Origin: DASUZB01 sp036377075
GTDB lineage: Bacteria > Actinomycetota > CALGFH01
Direction: 5' to 3'
DNA length: 28,951 nucleotides
Assembly (NCBI GenBank): GCA_036377075.1
Contig: DASUZB010000065.1
Span: 1-28,951, forward strand
Of this stretch, positions 7,960-15,414 are shown in pieces. Numbering within the stretch: the stretch's first letter is position 1; each line of letters starts with the position of its first letter. Both the position numbers and the translations under genes were made by a program. The notes beneath the pieces are model-generated. The model searched no databases and was not told the DNA's origin. It worked only from the letters and a program-made list of their open reading frames with translations.

Positions 7960-8817
7960 TCAGGCCTGGCGGCTGCGGGCGACCGCCTCGGCGAGCGGGA
8001 GCGGGACCACGTCCGGGGCCGGCGGCGTCGTGGGATCGGGCAGGGAGTCGGCCGCGAGCACCTCCGCCTGGACGGCGCTGAGGCCGGCGCGGCGGGAGGC
8101 GAGGATGCCTGAAGCGCGCCAGGCCTCGGGGTCGCCGTCGAGGTGCCGCTTGGCCACGGTGGCCTGGTTGAGCGCGTCGACGAAGCCGTCGAAGGTGGTG
8201 CTGCCCGGGCCGGCGACCGTCCAGGTGGCGTGCAGCGCCTCGGGGCGGTCGTCGGCGACGGCGATCGCGTGGGCGACGTCCCCGACCCAGACGGGGGCGA
8301 CCCGCTGCCTGCCGCTGCCGGGCACCACCACCGGGCCCGGGCCGCGCAGCCGCTCGGCCAGGCGGCTGCCCGGTCCGACCACGTGGGTGCAGCGCAGGAT
8401 GGCGTACTCCAGCCCGGAGCCGGCGACCAGCTCCTCGACCTCGGCCTTGGCCCGCAGCCACGGGTTGCCCGCCGCGCCGCGGTCGTGGGCCGGCGAGAGC
8501 ACCACCAGGCGGCGCACCCCGACCCGCTGGGCCGCCGCGACCAGGACGCGGGCGGGCTCGAGCACCGCCTCGGCGGGGTCGGCGCCGGCCCAGAGGCTGC
8601 CGGTCAGCGACACGGCGGTGAACACCCCGGTCAGGGCCGCCTCCATCGCGTCCGGGTCGGTGGCGTCCATCACCGCCACCTTGGCACCGTGCCGGCGCAG
8701 GTCGCCGCCGCCCGGGTGGCGCAGGATCGCCCTGACGTGCTCGACGCCCTGCTCGGACAGGGCGGCGACCGCGGCCCGGCCCACCAGGCCGCCGGCGCCG
8801 GTCACCAGGATCGCCAT
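7960..8817 (-). CDS. NAD(P)-binding Rossmann-fold protein, NmrA/atypical SDR type
   Basis: This 285-residue protein begins MAILVTGAGGLVGR, with the Gly7-x-x-Gly10-x-x-Gly13 dinucleotide motif of extended or atypical short-chain dehydrogenases. A strand reading RLVVLSPAHDRGA is followed by WLRAKAEVEELVAGSGLEYAILRCTHVVGPGSRL, the usual substrate-side layout of NmrA/NAD(P)H-binding relatives. No clear YxxxK catalytic pair is present, so it may be a regulator or non-canonical reductase. The ATG at 8817 is chosen because GGAGGTTGACG precedes it; an in-frame start 7 codons upstream has no such site. The 67-bp gap to the hydratase gene contains that gene's own -10 box, so the two are probably not strictly one transcript. 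Substrate is unknown. Confidence 0.82.
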   Translation of the reverse strand: MAILVTGAGGLVGRAAVAALSEQGVEHVRAILRHPGGGDLRRHGAKVAVMDATDPDAMEAALTGVFTAVSLTGSLWAGADPAEAVLEPARVLVAAAQRVGVRRLVVLSPAHDRGAAGNPWLRAKAEVEELVAGSGLEYAILRCTHVVGPGSRLAERLRGPGPVVVPGSGRQRVAPVWVGDVAHAIAVADDRPEALHATWTVAGPGSTTFDGFVDALNQATVAKRHLDGDPEAWRASGILASRRAGLSAVQAEVLAADSLPDPTTPPAPDVVPLPLAEAVARSRQA

Positions 8818-8989
8818 CGTCAACCTCCGAACTCGCACGGCGCATGTCGGTCGGTTCTGCTTTACTGTCCGTCGGTATCGACCGAGTCATGGGGAAGGTA
8901 CGAGGCCGGGTCTGCCCGGGCAACGGCGCCGCCGCCGCCCACCGCAGCCCGGTCGTTTCATGCGCGGCCCACGAGCAAGGAGCACGGCA

Positions 8990-9286
8990 ATGATCAAGCA
9001 GGCACCCGTCAAGGGGTCGGACCAGGTCAAGGTGAGCTTCGTCCTCCCGTCCGACCGGATCGCCGGCAAGGTCTCGGTGGTCGGCGACTTCAACGGCTGG
9101 AACCCGTCCCGCCACCCGCTGCGCAAGCGGACCAACGGCACCCGCAGCGTGTCGGTGTCGCTCCCGGCGGGAGGCCGCTACGCCTTCCGCTACGTGACCG
9201 ACGACGGGACCTGGCACGACGACGACGCCGTCAGCGAGTTCGAGCCCAACGGCTTCGGCGGCGCCAACGCCGTCCTCTCCACCTGA
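8990..9286 (+). CDS. Small isoamylase early-set (CBM48/AMPK-CBM-like) domain protein
   Basis: This 98-residue protein is a single early-set beta-sandwich of the kind that precedes catalytic domains in glycogen branching and debranching enzymes. The core motif KVSVVGDFNGWNP (27-39) is followed by HPLRKRTNGTRSVSVSLPAGGRYAFRYVTDDGTW and a conserved end EFEPNGFGGANAVLS. No catalytic domain is attached. Similar stand-alone proteins of about 100 residues are common in actinobacteria and presumably bind glycogen or other alpha-glucans in the cytoplasm. No signal peptide is present. The ATG at 8990 follows AAGGAG by 7 nt. It is divergent from the NmrA-like gene and ends in a strong hairpin. Function is inferred from the domain only. 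Confidence 0.88.
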   Translation: MIKQAPVKGSDQVKVSFVLPSDRIAGKVSVVGDFNGWNPSRHPLRKRTNGTRSVSVSLPAGGRYAFRYVTDDGTWHDDDAVSEFEPNGFGGANAVLST

Positions 9287-9291
9287 TTCAC

Positions 9292-9323
9292 TCGGGGGGG
9301 AGCCCGAGACAGCTCCCCCCCGA
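9292..9323 (+). terminator. Hairpin after the CBM48-like gene
   Basis: A perfect 12-bp inverted repeat (TCGGGGGGGAGC at 9292-9303 and its complement at 9312-9323) with an 8-nt loop begins 5 nt after the stop codon. There is no T run, but the stem is very stable. It probably ends transcription of the small early-set gene. Its C-rich continuation (9324-9332) leads into the tandem repeat array. Confidence 0.7.
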
Positions 9324-9346
9324 ACCCCCCCATCGGGTCCTTTGGC

Positions 9347-9481
9347 GGGATCCTTGTTTGGGGCCCAGGTGCTGCGGCGGGATCCCGGTTTGGGGCCCAG
9401 GTGCTGCGGCGGGATCCTCGTTTGGGGCCCAGGTGCTGCGGCGGGATCCTCGTTTGGGCCCCAGGTGCTGCGGCGGGATCC
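9347..9481. repeat. Tandem array: four 32-bp units plus a 7-bp partial unit
   Basis: Units start at 9347, 9379, 9411 and 9443 and a partial GGGATCC ends at 9481. They are identical except at a few positions just after GGGATCC and a shift of one G/C in the last copy (GGGGCCC against GGGCCCC). Each unit holds two palindromic cores, GGATCC and GGGCCC. The 32-bp period is not a multiple of three, so it is not coding in a constant frame, and there are no spacers, so it is not CRISPR. It sits between the hairpin and the end of the convergent esterase gene. Confidence 0.95.
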
Positions 9482-9499
9482 GGCGACGGCTGACCCACC

Positions 9500-10621
9500 T
9501 CACTCCACGTTGGGGACGTCGCGGCCCTCGACCTCGGCGGCGACCCAGTCCCGCAGGGACAGCGTGCCGTTGCGGAAGGTGTAGAAGTCGCCGCGGGGCA
9601 GGGTGCAGTGGATCGAGCCGCGCAGGAGGTACGAGCGGAAGTTGGGGGCACCCGCCCTGATCGCGTCCAGGTTGCCGCGCAGGGCGCGGCCGAACTGGTC
9701 GGGCCGGCCGCCGGTCTCCCGCCAGTAGGCGTTCTGGACCGCGTCGTCGTCGAAGTTGACCTGGGAGAAGCGCACCTTCGGGTAGTAGGCGGCGACGGCG
9801 TCGTAGAAGCGCGGCATGGTGAACTGGCCAGGTGGGATCGCCCGCACGCCAGGGATCCAGCCCGGCAGCGTCCGCTGGCTGCCCCAGAGCGTGCGGAGGT
9901 CGGTTGGCCGGCTGAAGAGGTAGCCGAGCGAGTCGCCGAGCTGGGCGACGCGCGCGTCCGGGTAGCGCTCGATCACCCGCGGGGCGTGCAGGATCGAGCC
10001 GATGCTGCCGGCGCTGCAGCCGGCCACGAACACCTGGGCGGGGTGCGGCACCTGCCGGAAGACCCAGCTGAGCGCGGCCTCCGCGTTGACGTGGCCGCGG
10101 TGCTGGATGGTCACGGCTCGGCCGCCGGACGCGCGGTACGTGACCTTCGCGTCGCCGGCGTAGACGTCGCCGGTGCACGACGGCACGTCGAGCACCGACC
10201 AGTCGTGGAACGGGTTGCGCCGGTCCGCCAGGTCGAGGATGCCGGCGCCGCTCCCGGCCGGGTCGTCGGCGTCGCTGACCTGGTCCTTGAAGAGCGTGCT
10301 GCCCGGCGCGCAGGAGCGGTAGTCCCAGCAGCCGCCACCGCCCTCGAAGTAGACCAGCAGGCGGTCGCTGGCGGCCAGCCGCGCCCAGAACGCGAACAGC
10401 CCGCCGCGGGCGCAGCGGGTGCGCCCGCCGGGCAGCAGCTTGCGCCAGGGACGCGCCTGGACCAGGGTGCCCGGCGCGGGCGCGGCCGGCGCGAGGCCGC
10501 CAGCGGGCGGCGCGGGGCCGGGCCGGGTGGCGACCACGGTGAGGCCGGCGACGGCGCCCAGCAGGGCGACGCCGAGCGCCACCCGGAGCCGGGCACCGGT
10601 GCGCAGGGCGCGGAGGCTCAT
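9500..10621 (-). CDS. Secreted or anchored pectinacetylesterase/Notum-like hydrolase
   Basis: This 373-residue alpha/beta hydrolase has an N-terminal hydrophobic segment (residues about 13-32) and a Pro/Ala-rich linker, so the catalytic part is outside the membrane. LLVYFEGGGGCWDYRSC (88-104) is the oxyanion-side motif of the pectinacetylesterase (PF03283) family, and VFVAGCSAGSIGS (197-209) holds nucleophile Ser203. Asp291-293 in NFDDDAV and His338 in GSIHCTLP fit the Asp and His of the Notum/PAE triad. Paired cysteines suggest disulfides. The family removes acetyl or acyl groups from glycans or proteins; the substrate here is unknown. The ATG at 10621 lies 4 nt after the upstream ATPase stop with GATGAGG before it, making this the last gene of the ABC operon. 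Confidence 0.85.
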   Translation of the reverse strand: MSLRALRTGARLRVALGVALLGAVAGLTVVATRPGPAPPAGGLAPAAPAPGTLVQARPWRKLLPGGRTRCARGGLFAFWARLAASDRLLVYFEGGGGCWDYRSCAPGSTLFKDQVSDADDPAGSGAGILDLADRRNPFHDWSVLDVPSCTGDVYAGDAKVTYRASGGRAVTIQHRGHVNAEAALSWVFRQVPHPAQVFVAGCSAGSIGSILHAPRVIERYPDARVAQLGDSLGYLFSRPTDLRTLWGSQRTLPGWIPGVRAIPPGQFTMPRFYDAVAAYYPKVRFSQVNFDDDAVQNAYWRETGGRPDQFGRALRGNLDAIRAGAPNFRSYLLRGSIHCTLPRGDFYTFRNGTLSLRDWVAAEVEGRDVPNVE

Positions 10622-10625
10622 GGCC

Positions 10626-11339
10626 TCATCGTCCCCGAGATCCGGGCGCCGGGCCACCCGGGCCGTCGCTGAGCACCCGGCCGTCGACCAGGCGGACGAC
10701 CCGGTCGCAGAGCTCGACCATTTCCGGGTCGTGGGTGGCCACCACCACGCAGGCGCCCCGGTCGGCGGCGTCGCGCAGCAGCCCGGCGACCCGCGCCCGG
10801 TTGTCCTCGTCCAGCTCGGCGGTGGGCTCGTCGACCAGCAGGAGGTCCGCCTCGGTGGCGAGCGCCCGCGCCAGGGCGACCCGCTGCTGCTCGCCACCTG
10901 ACAGCTCGTCGGTGCGGTGGTCGGCCCGCTCCGCCAGGCCGAGCAGGCCGAGCCAGCGCTCCGCCGCGGCCGCCGCCGAGGCCGGGTCGCGCCTGGCCAC
11001 CCGGTGGGGCAGCTCGACGTTCTCGCGCGCGGTGAGCAGGGCGAGCAGACCGTACCCCTGGAAGACGATCGCCAGGCGGTCGCGGCGCAGCAGCCGCCGG
11101 CCCGCCTCGCCCAGCCCGGCGAGGTCGCGGCCCTCGAACGCGACCACGCCGGCGTCGGGCGCTTCCAGGCCGGCGAGCAGGGCGAGCAGGGTCGACTTGC
11201 CCGAGCCCGAGGGGCCGACCACGCCGACGACCTCGCCGGGCTCGAGCGCGATGGAGACCCCGTCGACCACGTTGCGGCCGGCGCGGCTGGCGCGCACGGC
11301 GTGGGCGGCCAGCAGCGGCGCCGCCGCGGCGCCGGTCAC
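10626..11339 (-). CDS. ABC transporter ATP-binding protein, MacB/LolD type (second ATPase)
   Basis: This 237-residue ABC ATPase has a complete set of motifs: Walker A GPSGSGKST (42-50), Q-loop VFQG (92-95), signature LSGGEQQRVALARAL (146-160), Walker B LLLVDEPTAELD (166-177) and H-loop THD (202-204). The signature and overall form match the MacB/LolD/FtsE class that drives FtsX-like permeases rather than classical import. The GTG start at 11339 overlaps the previous ATPase stop in GTGA, so translation is coupled. It has no C-terminal extra domain, unlike its neighbour. Together the two ATPases probably form a heterodimer on the single large permease at 12256-15414. Confidence 0.93.
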   Translation of the reverse strand: MTGAAAAPLLAAHAVRASRAGRNVVDGVSIALEPGEVVGVVGPSGSGKSTLLALLAGLEAPDAGVVAFEGRDLAGLGEAGRRLLRRDRLAIVFQGYGLLALLTARENVELPHRVARRDPASAAAAAERWLGLLGLAERADHRTDELSGGEQQRVALARALATEADLLLVDEPTAELDEDNRARVAGLLRDAADRGACVVVATHDPEMVELCDRVVRLVDGRVLSDGPGGPAPGSRGR

Positions 11340-12259
11340 CGCTCGCTCCCCTGCTCTGGCGGCTCCGCGGGCCGCAGCACCACCCGGTCCTGCTCCACCT
11401 CGACCAGCGCCCGGCTGCCCGGAGCCAGCACGTCGAGGGCGCGCGCCGGCAGGTGGACCGAGCCGGTCGGGCCGACCACCGCGTGCTCGACGCCGCCGCG
11501 GCCCTCGGCGCCGACGCGGCCGTCGCGGATGGTGACGGTGCGGTCCATCGTCGCGGCCACCTCGGGGTCGTGGGTCACCACCACCACGGTGGTGCCGAGG
11601 TCGTCCCGTGCCGCCTGGAGGATCTCCACCACCCTGGTCACGTTGGCGCGGTCGAGCTGGCTGGTGGGCTCGTCGGCTAGCAGCAGCGGCGGGTTGTTGG
11701 CCAGGGCGACCGCCACCGCCAGGCGCTGCTGCTCGCCACCGGAAAGGGCGCGCACCTGCTGGCCGCCCACCCCGGCCAGGTCGGCGGCCTCGAGCAGCAT
11801 CCTCGCCCGCCGCCGGCGCCGGCCGGCCGGCAGCCTCGCCAGGACCATCGGCAGCTCCAGGTTCTCGGCGGCGGAGGCGTGCGGCAGCAGGTTGCGCGCC
11901 GGCACCTGCCAGACGAAGCCGACCCGGCGGCGGCGGAACGCGGTCAGCGTGGTCTCGGGGAGCTTGGCGAGGTCGAGCCCGTCGACCACCACGCGGCCGG
12001 CGGAGGGGCGCTCCAGGCCGCCGAGGATCGACAGCAGGGTCGACTTGCCCGAGCCCGACGGTCCCAGCAGCGCCACCGTCTCGCAGCGCTCGACGGCGAG
12101 GTCGACGCCCTGCAGGGAGACCACCTCGTGCCCGGGCAGGCGGTGGATGTGGAAGAGCTGGTCGCAGGTGACCAGGCGCTCCCCGGCGCGGGCGCGGCGC
12201 TCGCCGCGCGGGTCGAAGTGCTTGGCTGGAGCGCGCGAGCCCCTGGCCGTCGCGGTCAC
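11336..12259 (-). CDS. ABC transporter ATP-binding protein with AbrB-like C-terminal tail (first ATPase)
   Basis: This 307-residue MacB/LolD-type ATPase has Walker A GPSGSGKST (66-74), Q-loop VWQVP (116-120), signature LSGGEQQRLAVAVAL (172-186), Walker B LLLADEPTSQLD (192-203) and switch His230. After the ATPase core, residues about 258-297 (AVVGPTGSVHLPARALDVLAP and onward) resemble a swapped-hairpin AbrB-like segment, also found at the end of some actinobacterial ABC ATPases. About 30 residues precede the first strand. The start is the GTG at 12259, which overlaps the permease stop in GTGA; its own stop overlaps the next ATPase the same way. It presumably pairs with that ATPase on the permease. 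The role of the tail is unknown. Confidence 0.92.
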   Translation of the reverse strand: MTATARGSRAPAKHFDPRGERRARAGERLVTCDQLFHIHRLPGHEVVSLQGVDLAVERCETVALLGPSGSGKSTLLSILGGLERPSAGRVVVDGLDLAKLPETTLTAFRRRRVGFVWQVPARNLLPHASAAENLELPMVLARLPAGRRRRRARMLLEAADLAGVGGQQVRALSGGEQQRLAVAVALANNPPLLLADEPTSQLDRANVTRVVEILQAARDDLGTTVVVVTHDPEVAATMDRTVTIRDGRVGAEGRGGVEHAVVGPTGSVHLPARALDVLAPGSRALVEVEQDRVVLRPAEPPEQGSER

Positions 12260-15200
12260 AGCGCCTCCTCCCGCAGCAGCTCCGGCCTGGCCTTGCGGAC
12301 CAGCCCGGCGACGACCACGGCGAGGCCGCCGGCGACCAGCAGCGCGGTGAGGCCGAGCGCGGCGCCGAGCACGGGCCAGTCCGGGGTGTAGAGGGGCGGT
12401 GGGACCTCGGGGTGGTCGAGGAACTGCGGGATGGCGGGCAGCGCGACCAGCGCCGCGCCCAGCCCGATGGCGGCGCCGACCACCACCCCGTAGCCGACCA
12501 GCGAGCCTTGCTCGACCACCACCGGCGCCCACAGGTCACGGCGGCGGGCGCCGAGCGCCTCCAGCACGGCCAGCTCGAAGCCGCGCCGGCGACCGCTCAG
12601 GTACAGGTGCAGCATGACCCCGCCGGTCGCCAGGACGGCACCGGCCGCCGCCCCCACCACCAGCAGCAGCAGGGCGAGGGAGGGCGCCTGCCGGGCAAGG
12701 GCCGCCTCCCGGTCGGCCGCCAGCGTGACCGCCGGCAGCTCGGCGCCCGCGGCGCGGATCCCCGCCAGGGCGCGGTCGCCGGCCTGGTCGGCGGTGGTCC
12801 AGACCTGGTCGGCGGCGACCAGGGCGGACGGGTCGCGCTGGGCCTGGGCGAGCAGCCCGTCGAGGTCCACCAGGGCGGCCGCCTGGTCGCCGTCGGTGCC
12901 GGGCAGCACCTTGGCGACCCCGGTCACCAGCAGGGTGATGTCGCCCTGGGTCGGCGACGACACCCGGATGGGCTGGCCGACCCGCGACGACTCGACCGCC
13001 AGCAGCCCCGGCGTCACCACGGCGGGCAGCGCCTTCGGGGTGGAGGCGTGGACCAGCCCGATCCCGGCGCCGTCCGACGGCGCCTGCACCTCCAGGACGG
13101 TGGTCCTGCCCTCGGCGCCGGTGCCCGAGGAGAGCTGGTCGGCGGGCTGGTAGTCGCCCTGGTTCAGCGGGTACCAGCGGGCTGCGTCGTCGAACGACTC
13201 GACCACCCGCCACTCCCCCGCCTGCTGGACGCGCACCGTGTCGAACGCGAAGCGCGCGCTGACCGGGAAGAACTGGGCGAGGCCGCGGTCGAGGAAGAGC
13301 CGTTGCAGGCGGTAGGGCGCGGTCGCCCCGAGCCGGTCGAGTGAGGCCACGTAGGGCCGGACCCGGCCGGACCGGAGCGTGCCGAGGCGCACCTCGGCGG
13401 CGCGGCCGTCCGCGCCGCGGACCTCGGCGACCAGGGTGACCGGCTTGGCCGCGCGGAGGTCGCTGACGCCGAGGTCGACCTCGAGCGCGGTCGCCCTGCC
13501 GAGCTCGAGCGGCGGGACCGGGCCGTGGCGCAACGGGTCGAGCAGCCGCCCGATGGGCTGGCGGGCGAAGTCGCGGCGCCAGAAGCCGATCCCCTGGTAG
13601 CGGTCGGCCTGCACGCCGAGCACGGTCGCCTGCCCGCCCGAGCCCGGCAGGGAGCCCTGGTAGCGCAGCGCCGCCATGGCGGCGTGGCCGCCGGGGTCGG
13701 CCGAGCGGACCAGCTCGGGCCCGAGGCTGCCCGGCGGGAGGTCCACCTGCGCGCGCCGCGCCGCGCCGGTCTCGGTCATGGCGCGGTCGTGGCGGTTGCG
13801 GGAGAGGTCCTGGCGCACCGTGAGCGCGAAGGTGACCAGGCCGAAGGCGGCGGCGAGGGCGACCACCACGCGCAGGGCGGCACCGCCGCGCCTGGCCACC
13901 TGGCGGGCGCCGACGAACGCCCCCAGCCGCGGCGAGCGGGTGCTGGCCCGTACCAGGACGCCGGCGGCCGGCGGCAGCAGCCGCGCGACCACCAGCGCGC
14001 CGGCGAGCACGACCAGCGCGGGGGCGAGCACCGCCAGCGGGTCGTACGACCCGGCGCGTGCCGGCCCGCCGAGGCGGAGGTTGAACAGCGCGGCGCCCGC
14101 CGTCGCGAGCAGCACCACCTCGGCCAGCAGGGAGCGCCGCCTCGCCTGGTCGGAGCGGGCCTGGCGCCACTGGTCGAGCACCCGGCGGCGCACCGCGCCG
14201 AGTCCGGCGGCGGCCGCGGCGGCGAGGGCGACCAGCCCGGCGAGCAGCGTCGACGCGATCGCGACCGGGGTCACCACCACCGGGACGCCCGCGACCAGCT
14301 GCGAACGGGCCACCGTGGCGGTGCCGAGCCAGCCGAGGGCGAGGCCGGCGGGCAGGGCGACCAGGGCGACGATGGCGAGCTCGAGGGTGGCGAGGGCGAA
14401 CGCCTGCGCCGTGGTGGCGCCGCGGACCTTGGCGAGGGCGACCTCGCCGGCGCGCGCCTCGGCGGCCATCGCCGCGACCACCACCAGGATGACCAGTCCG
14501 AGGGCGAGCAGCTGGACGGTGACCAGCAGCACCGGGACGGTCAGGGCCTGGCGCCCGGTCTCGGCGGCGGCCAGCAGGCTGTGGACGTTGGTGCGCAGGG
14601 CCGCCTGCGGGTAGGTCTGGACCAGCGCCGCGCCCAGGTCGTTGACCGACCGGTTCAGCCCGGCGACGTCGCGCAGCCGCACCCGCTCGGGGACGAGCGG
14701 CAGGTCCCAGTGCGCCACCACGTCGGCCGGCCCGCCGATGATCGCCTCGAGCGTCCCGGCGTCGACGAAGACGGCGTCCTGCGGCGCGTCGGCCGCCTCG
14801 CTGTCCTGGCGCGGGTCGTGCCACAGCTCGTGCCCCCACCACCAGGGGTCGTCCGGGGTGGCGCGGTAGACGCCGACGACCACCGCCCGGCGGGCGCGGC
14901 CTCCCGAGAAGAGCGCCGCCGGCTGCAGCCGGTCACCGGGATCCAGGTGGAGCCTGGCGGCCACGGTGGTGGAGACCGCCACCTCGGCGGGGAGGTCGAG
15001 CGGGGTCGCCGCGGGGCAGCGTCCCTCGCGCACCACCAGGTGGTCGCAGAGGCCGGAGCGGCTGGCCAGCTTGGCGGTGAGCGGGGTGCCCCTGGCGCCG
15101 AGCCGGGTCGGCTCGGCCGTCTCCAGCTCGGTCAGCGGCGCGGCGACTGCCGGCAGGGCGCGCATGGCGGCGCGCACCGCGCCGTCGAGCCGGCGCAGCT

Positions 15201-15414
15201 CCCGGCGGCTGCCGACGCGCTGGTCGATGCCCAGGCCCGACGCCAGCGGCGGTGCGCGGCGCAGCTCGTCCTGCAGCACCGACTCGCCGGCCGCCCGCAG
15301 GTAGATGGCGCCCGCGGCGGCCATGGCGAGCGCGAACGAGGTGACCGCGAGCAGCGCCAGGCTCAGGCCGAGCCGGGCGGCGAGGCCGCGCAGGGCGAGC
15401 CGTAGGCTGGTCAC
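12256..15414 (-). CDS. Large MacB/FtsX-type ABC transporter permease with two extracytoplasmic domains
   Basis: This 1052-residue membrane protein has a first transmembrane helix at about 12-36, a periplasm-side domain to about 290, three helices between about 292 and 410 (VPVLLVTVQLLALGLVILVV begins the first), three more up to about 535, a second external domain to about 910, and three C-terminal helices (LALLLLVVGAAAGAVLATGG; GYGVVVGAAIGLGAALVALP; VLGAALGLTALLVAGGLAVVV). This duplicated layout, with the conserved cytoplasmic segments EVALAKVRGAT and FELAVLEALGARRRDLWA after a helix, is that of FtsX-like permeases such as LolC/MacB. Such systems transmit ATP-driven motion to the outside rather than form channels. 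The GTG at 15414 overlaps the propeller gene stop (GTGA). Substrate is unknown. Confidence 0.9.
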   Translation of the reverse strand: MTSLRLALRGLAARLGLSLALLAVTSFALAMAAAGAIYLRAAGESVLQDELRRAPPLASGLGIDQRVGSRRELRRLDGAVRAAMRALPAVAAPLTELETAEPTRLGARGTPLTAKLASRSGLCDHLVVREGRCPAATPLDLPAEVAVSTTVAARLHLDPGDRLQPAALFSGGRARRAVVVGVYRATPDDPWWWGHELWHDPRQDSEAADAPQDAVFVDAGTLEAIIGGPADVVAHWDLPLVPERVRLRDVAGLNRSVNDLGAALVQTYPQAALRTNVHSLLAAAETGRQALTVPVLLVTVQLLALGLVILVVVAAMAAEARAGEVALAKVRGATTAQAFALATLELAIVALVALPAGLALGWLGTATVARSQLVAGVPVVVTPVAIASTLLAGLVALAAAAAAGLGAVRRRVLDQWRQARSDQARRRSLLAEVVLLATAGAALFNLRLGGPARAGSYDPLAVLAPALVVLAGALVVARLLPPAAGVLVRASTRSPRLGAFVGARQVARRGGAALRVVVALAAAFGLVTFALTVRQDLSRNRHDRAMTETGAARRAQVDLPPGSLGPELVRSADPGGHAAMAALRYQGSLPGSGGQATVLGVQADRYQGIGFWRRDFARQPIGRLLDPLRHGPVPPLELGRATALEVDLGVSDLRAAKPVTLVAEVRGADGRAAEVRLGTLRSGRVRPYVASLDRLGATAPYRLQRLFLDRGLAQFFPVSARFAFDTVRVQQAGEWRVVESFDDAARWYPLNQGDYQPADQLSSGTGAEGRTTVLEVQAPSDGAGIGLVHASTPKALPAVVTPGLLAVESSRVGQPIRVSSPTQGDITLLVTGVAKVLPGTDGDQAAALVDLDGLLAQAQRDPSALVAADQVWTTADQAGDRALAGIRAAGAELPAVTLAADREAALARQAPSLALLLLVVGAAAGAVLATGGVMLHLYLSGRRRGFELAVLEALGARRRDLWAPVVVEQGSLVGYGVVVGAAIGLGAALVALPAIPQFLDHPEVPPPLYTPDWPVLGAALGLTALLVAGGLAVVVAGLVRKARPELLREEAL

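Noticed and set aside
9347..9481. Possible CRISPR array
   Set aside because: The 32-bp units are head-to-tail without unique spacers, and there are no cas genes.
10626..12539. A single 637-residue fused double ATPase
   Set aside because: The two ATPases are in different frames and joined by a GTGA overlap; the upstream part of that frame is a shadow of the first ATPase.
13525..15405. 626-codon plus-strand open frame antisense to the permease
   Set aside because: Low-complexity Arg/Gly/Gln composition and no motif, whereas the minus strand encodes a membrane protein with clear helices and coupled start and stop codons.
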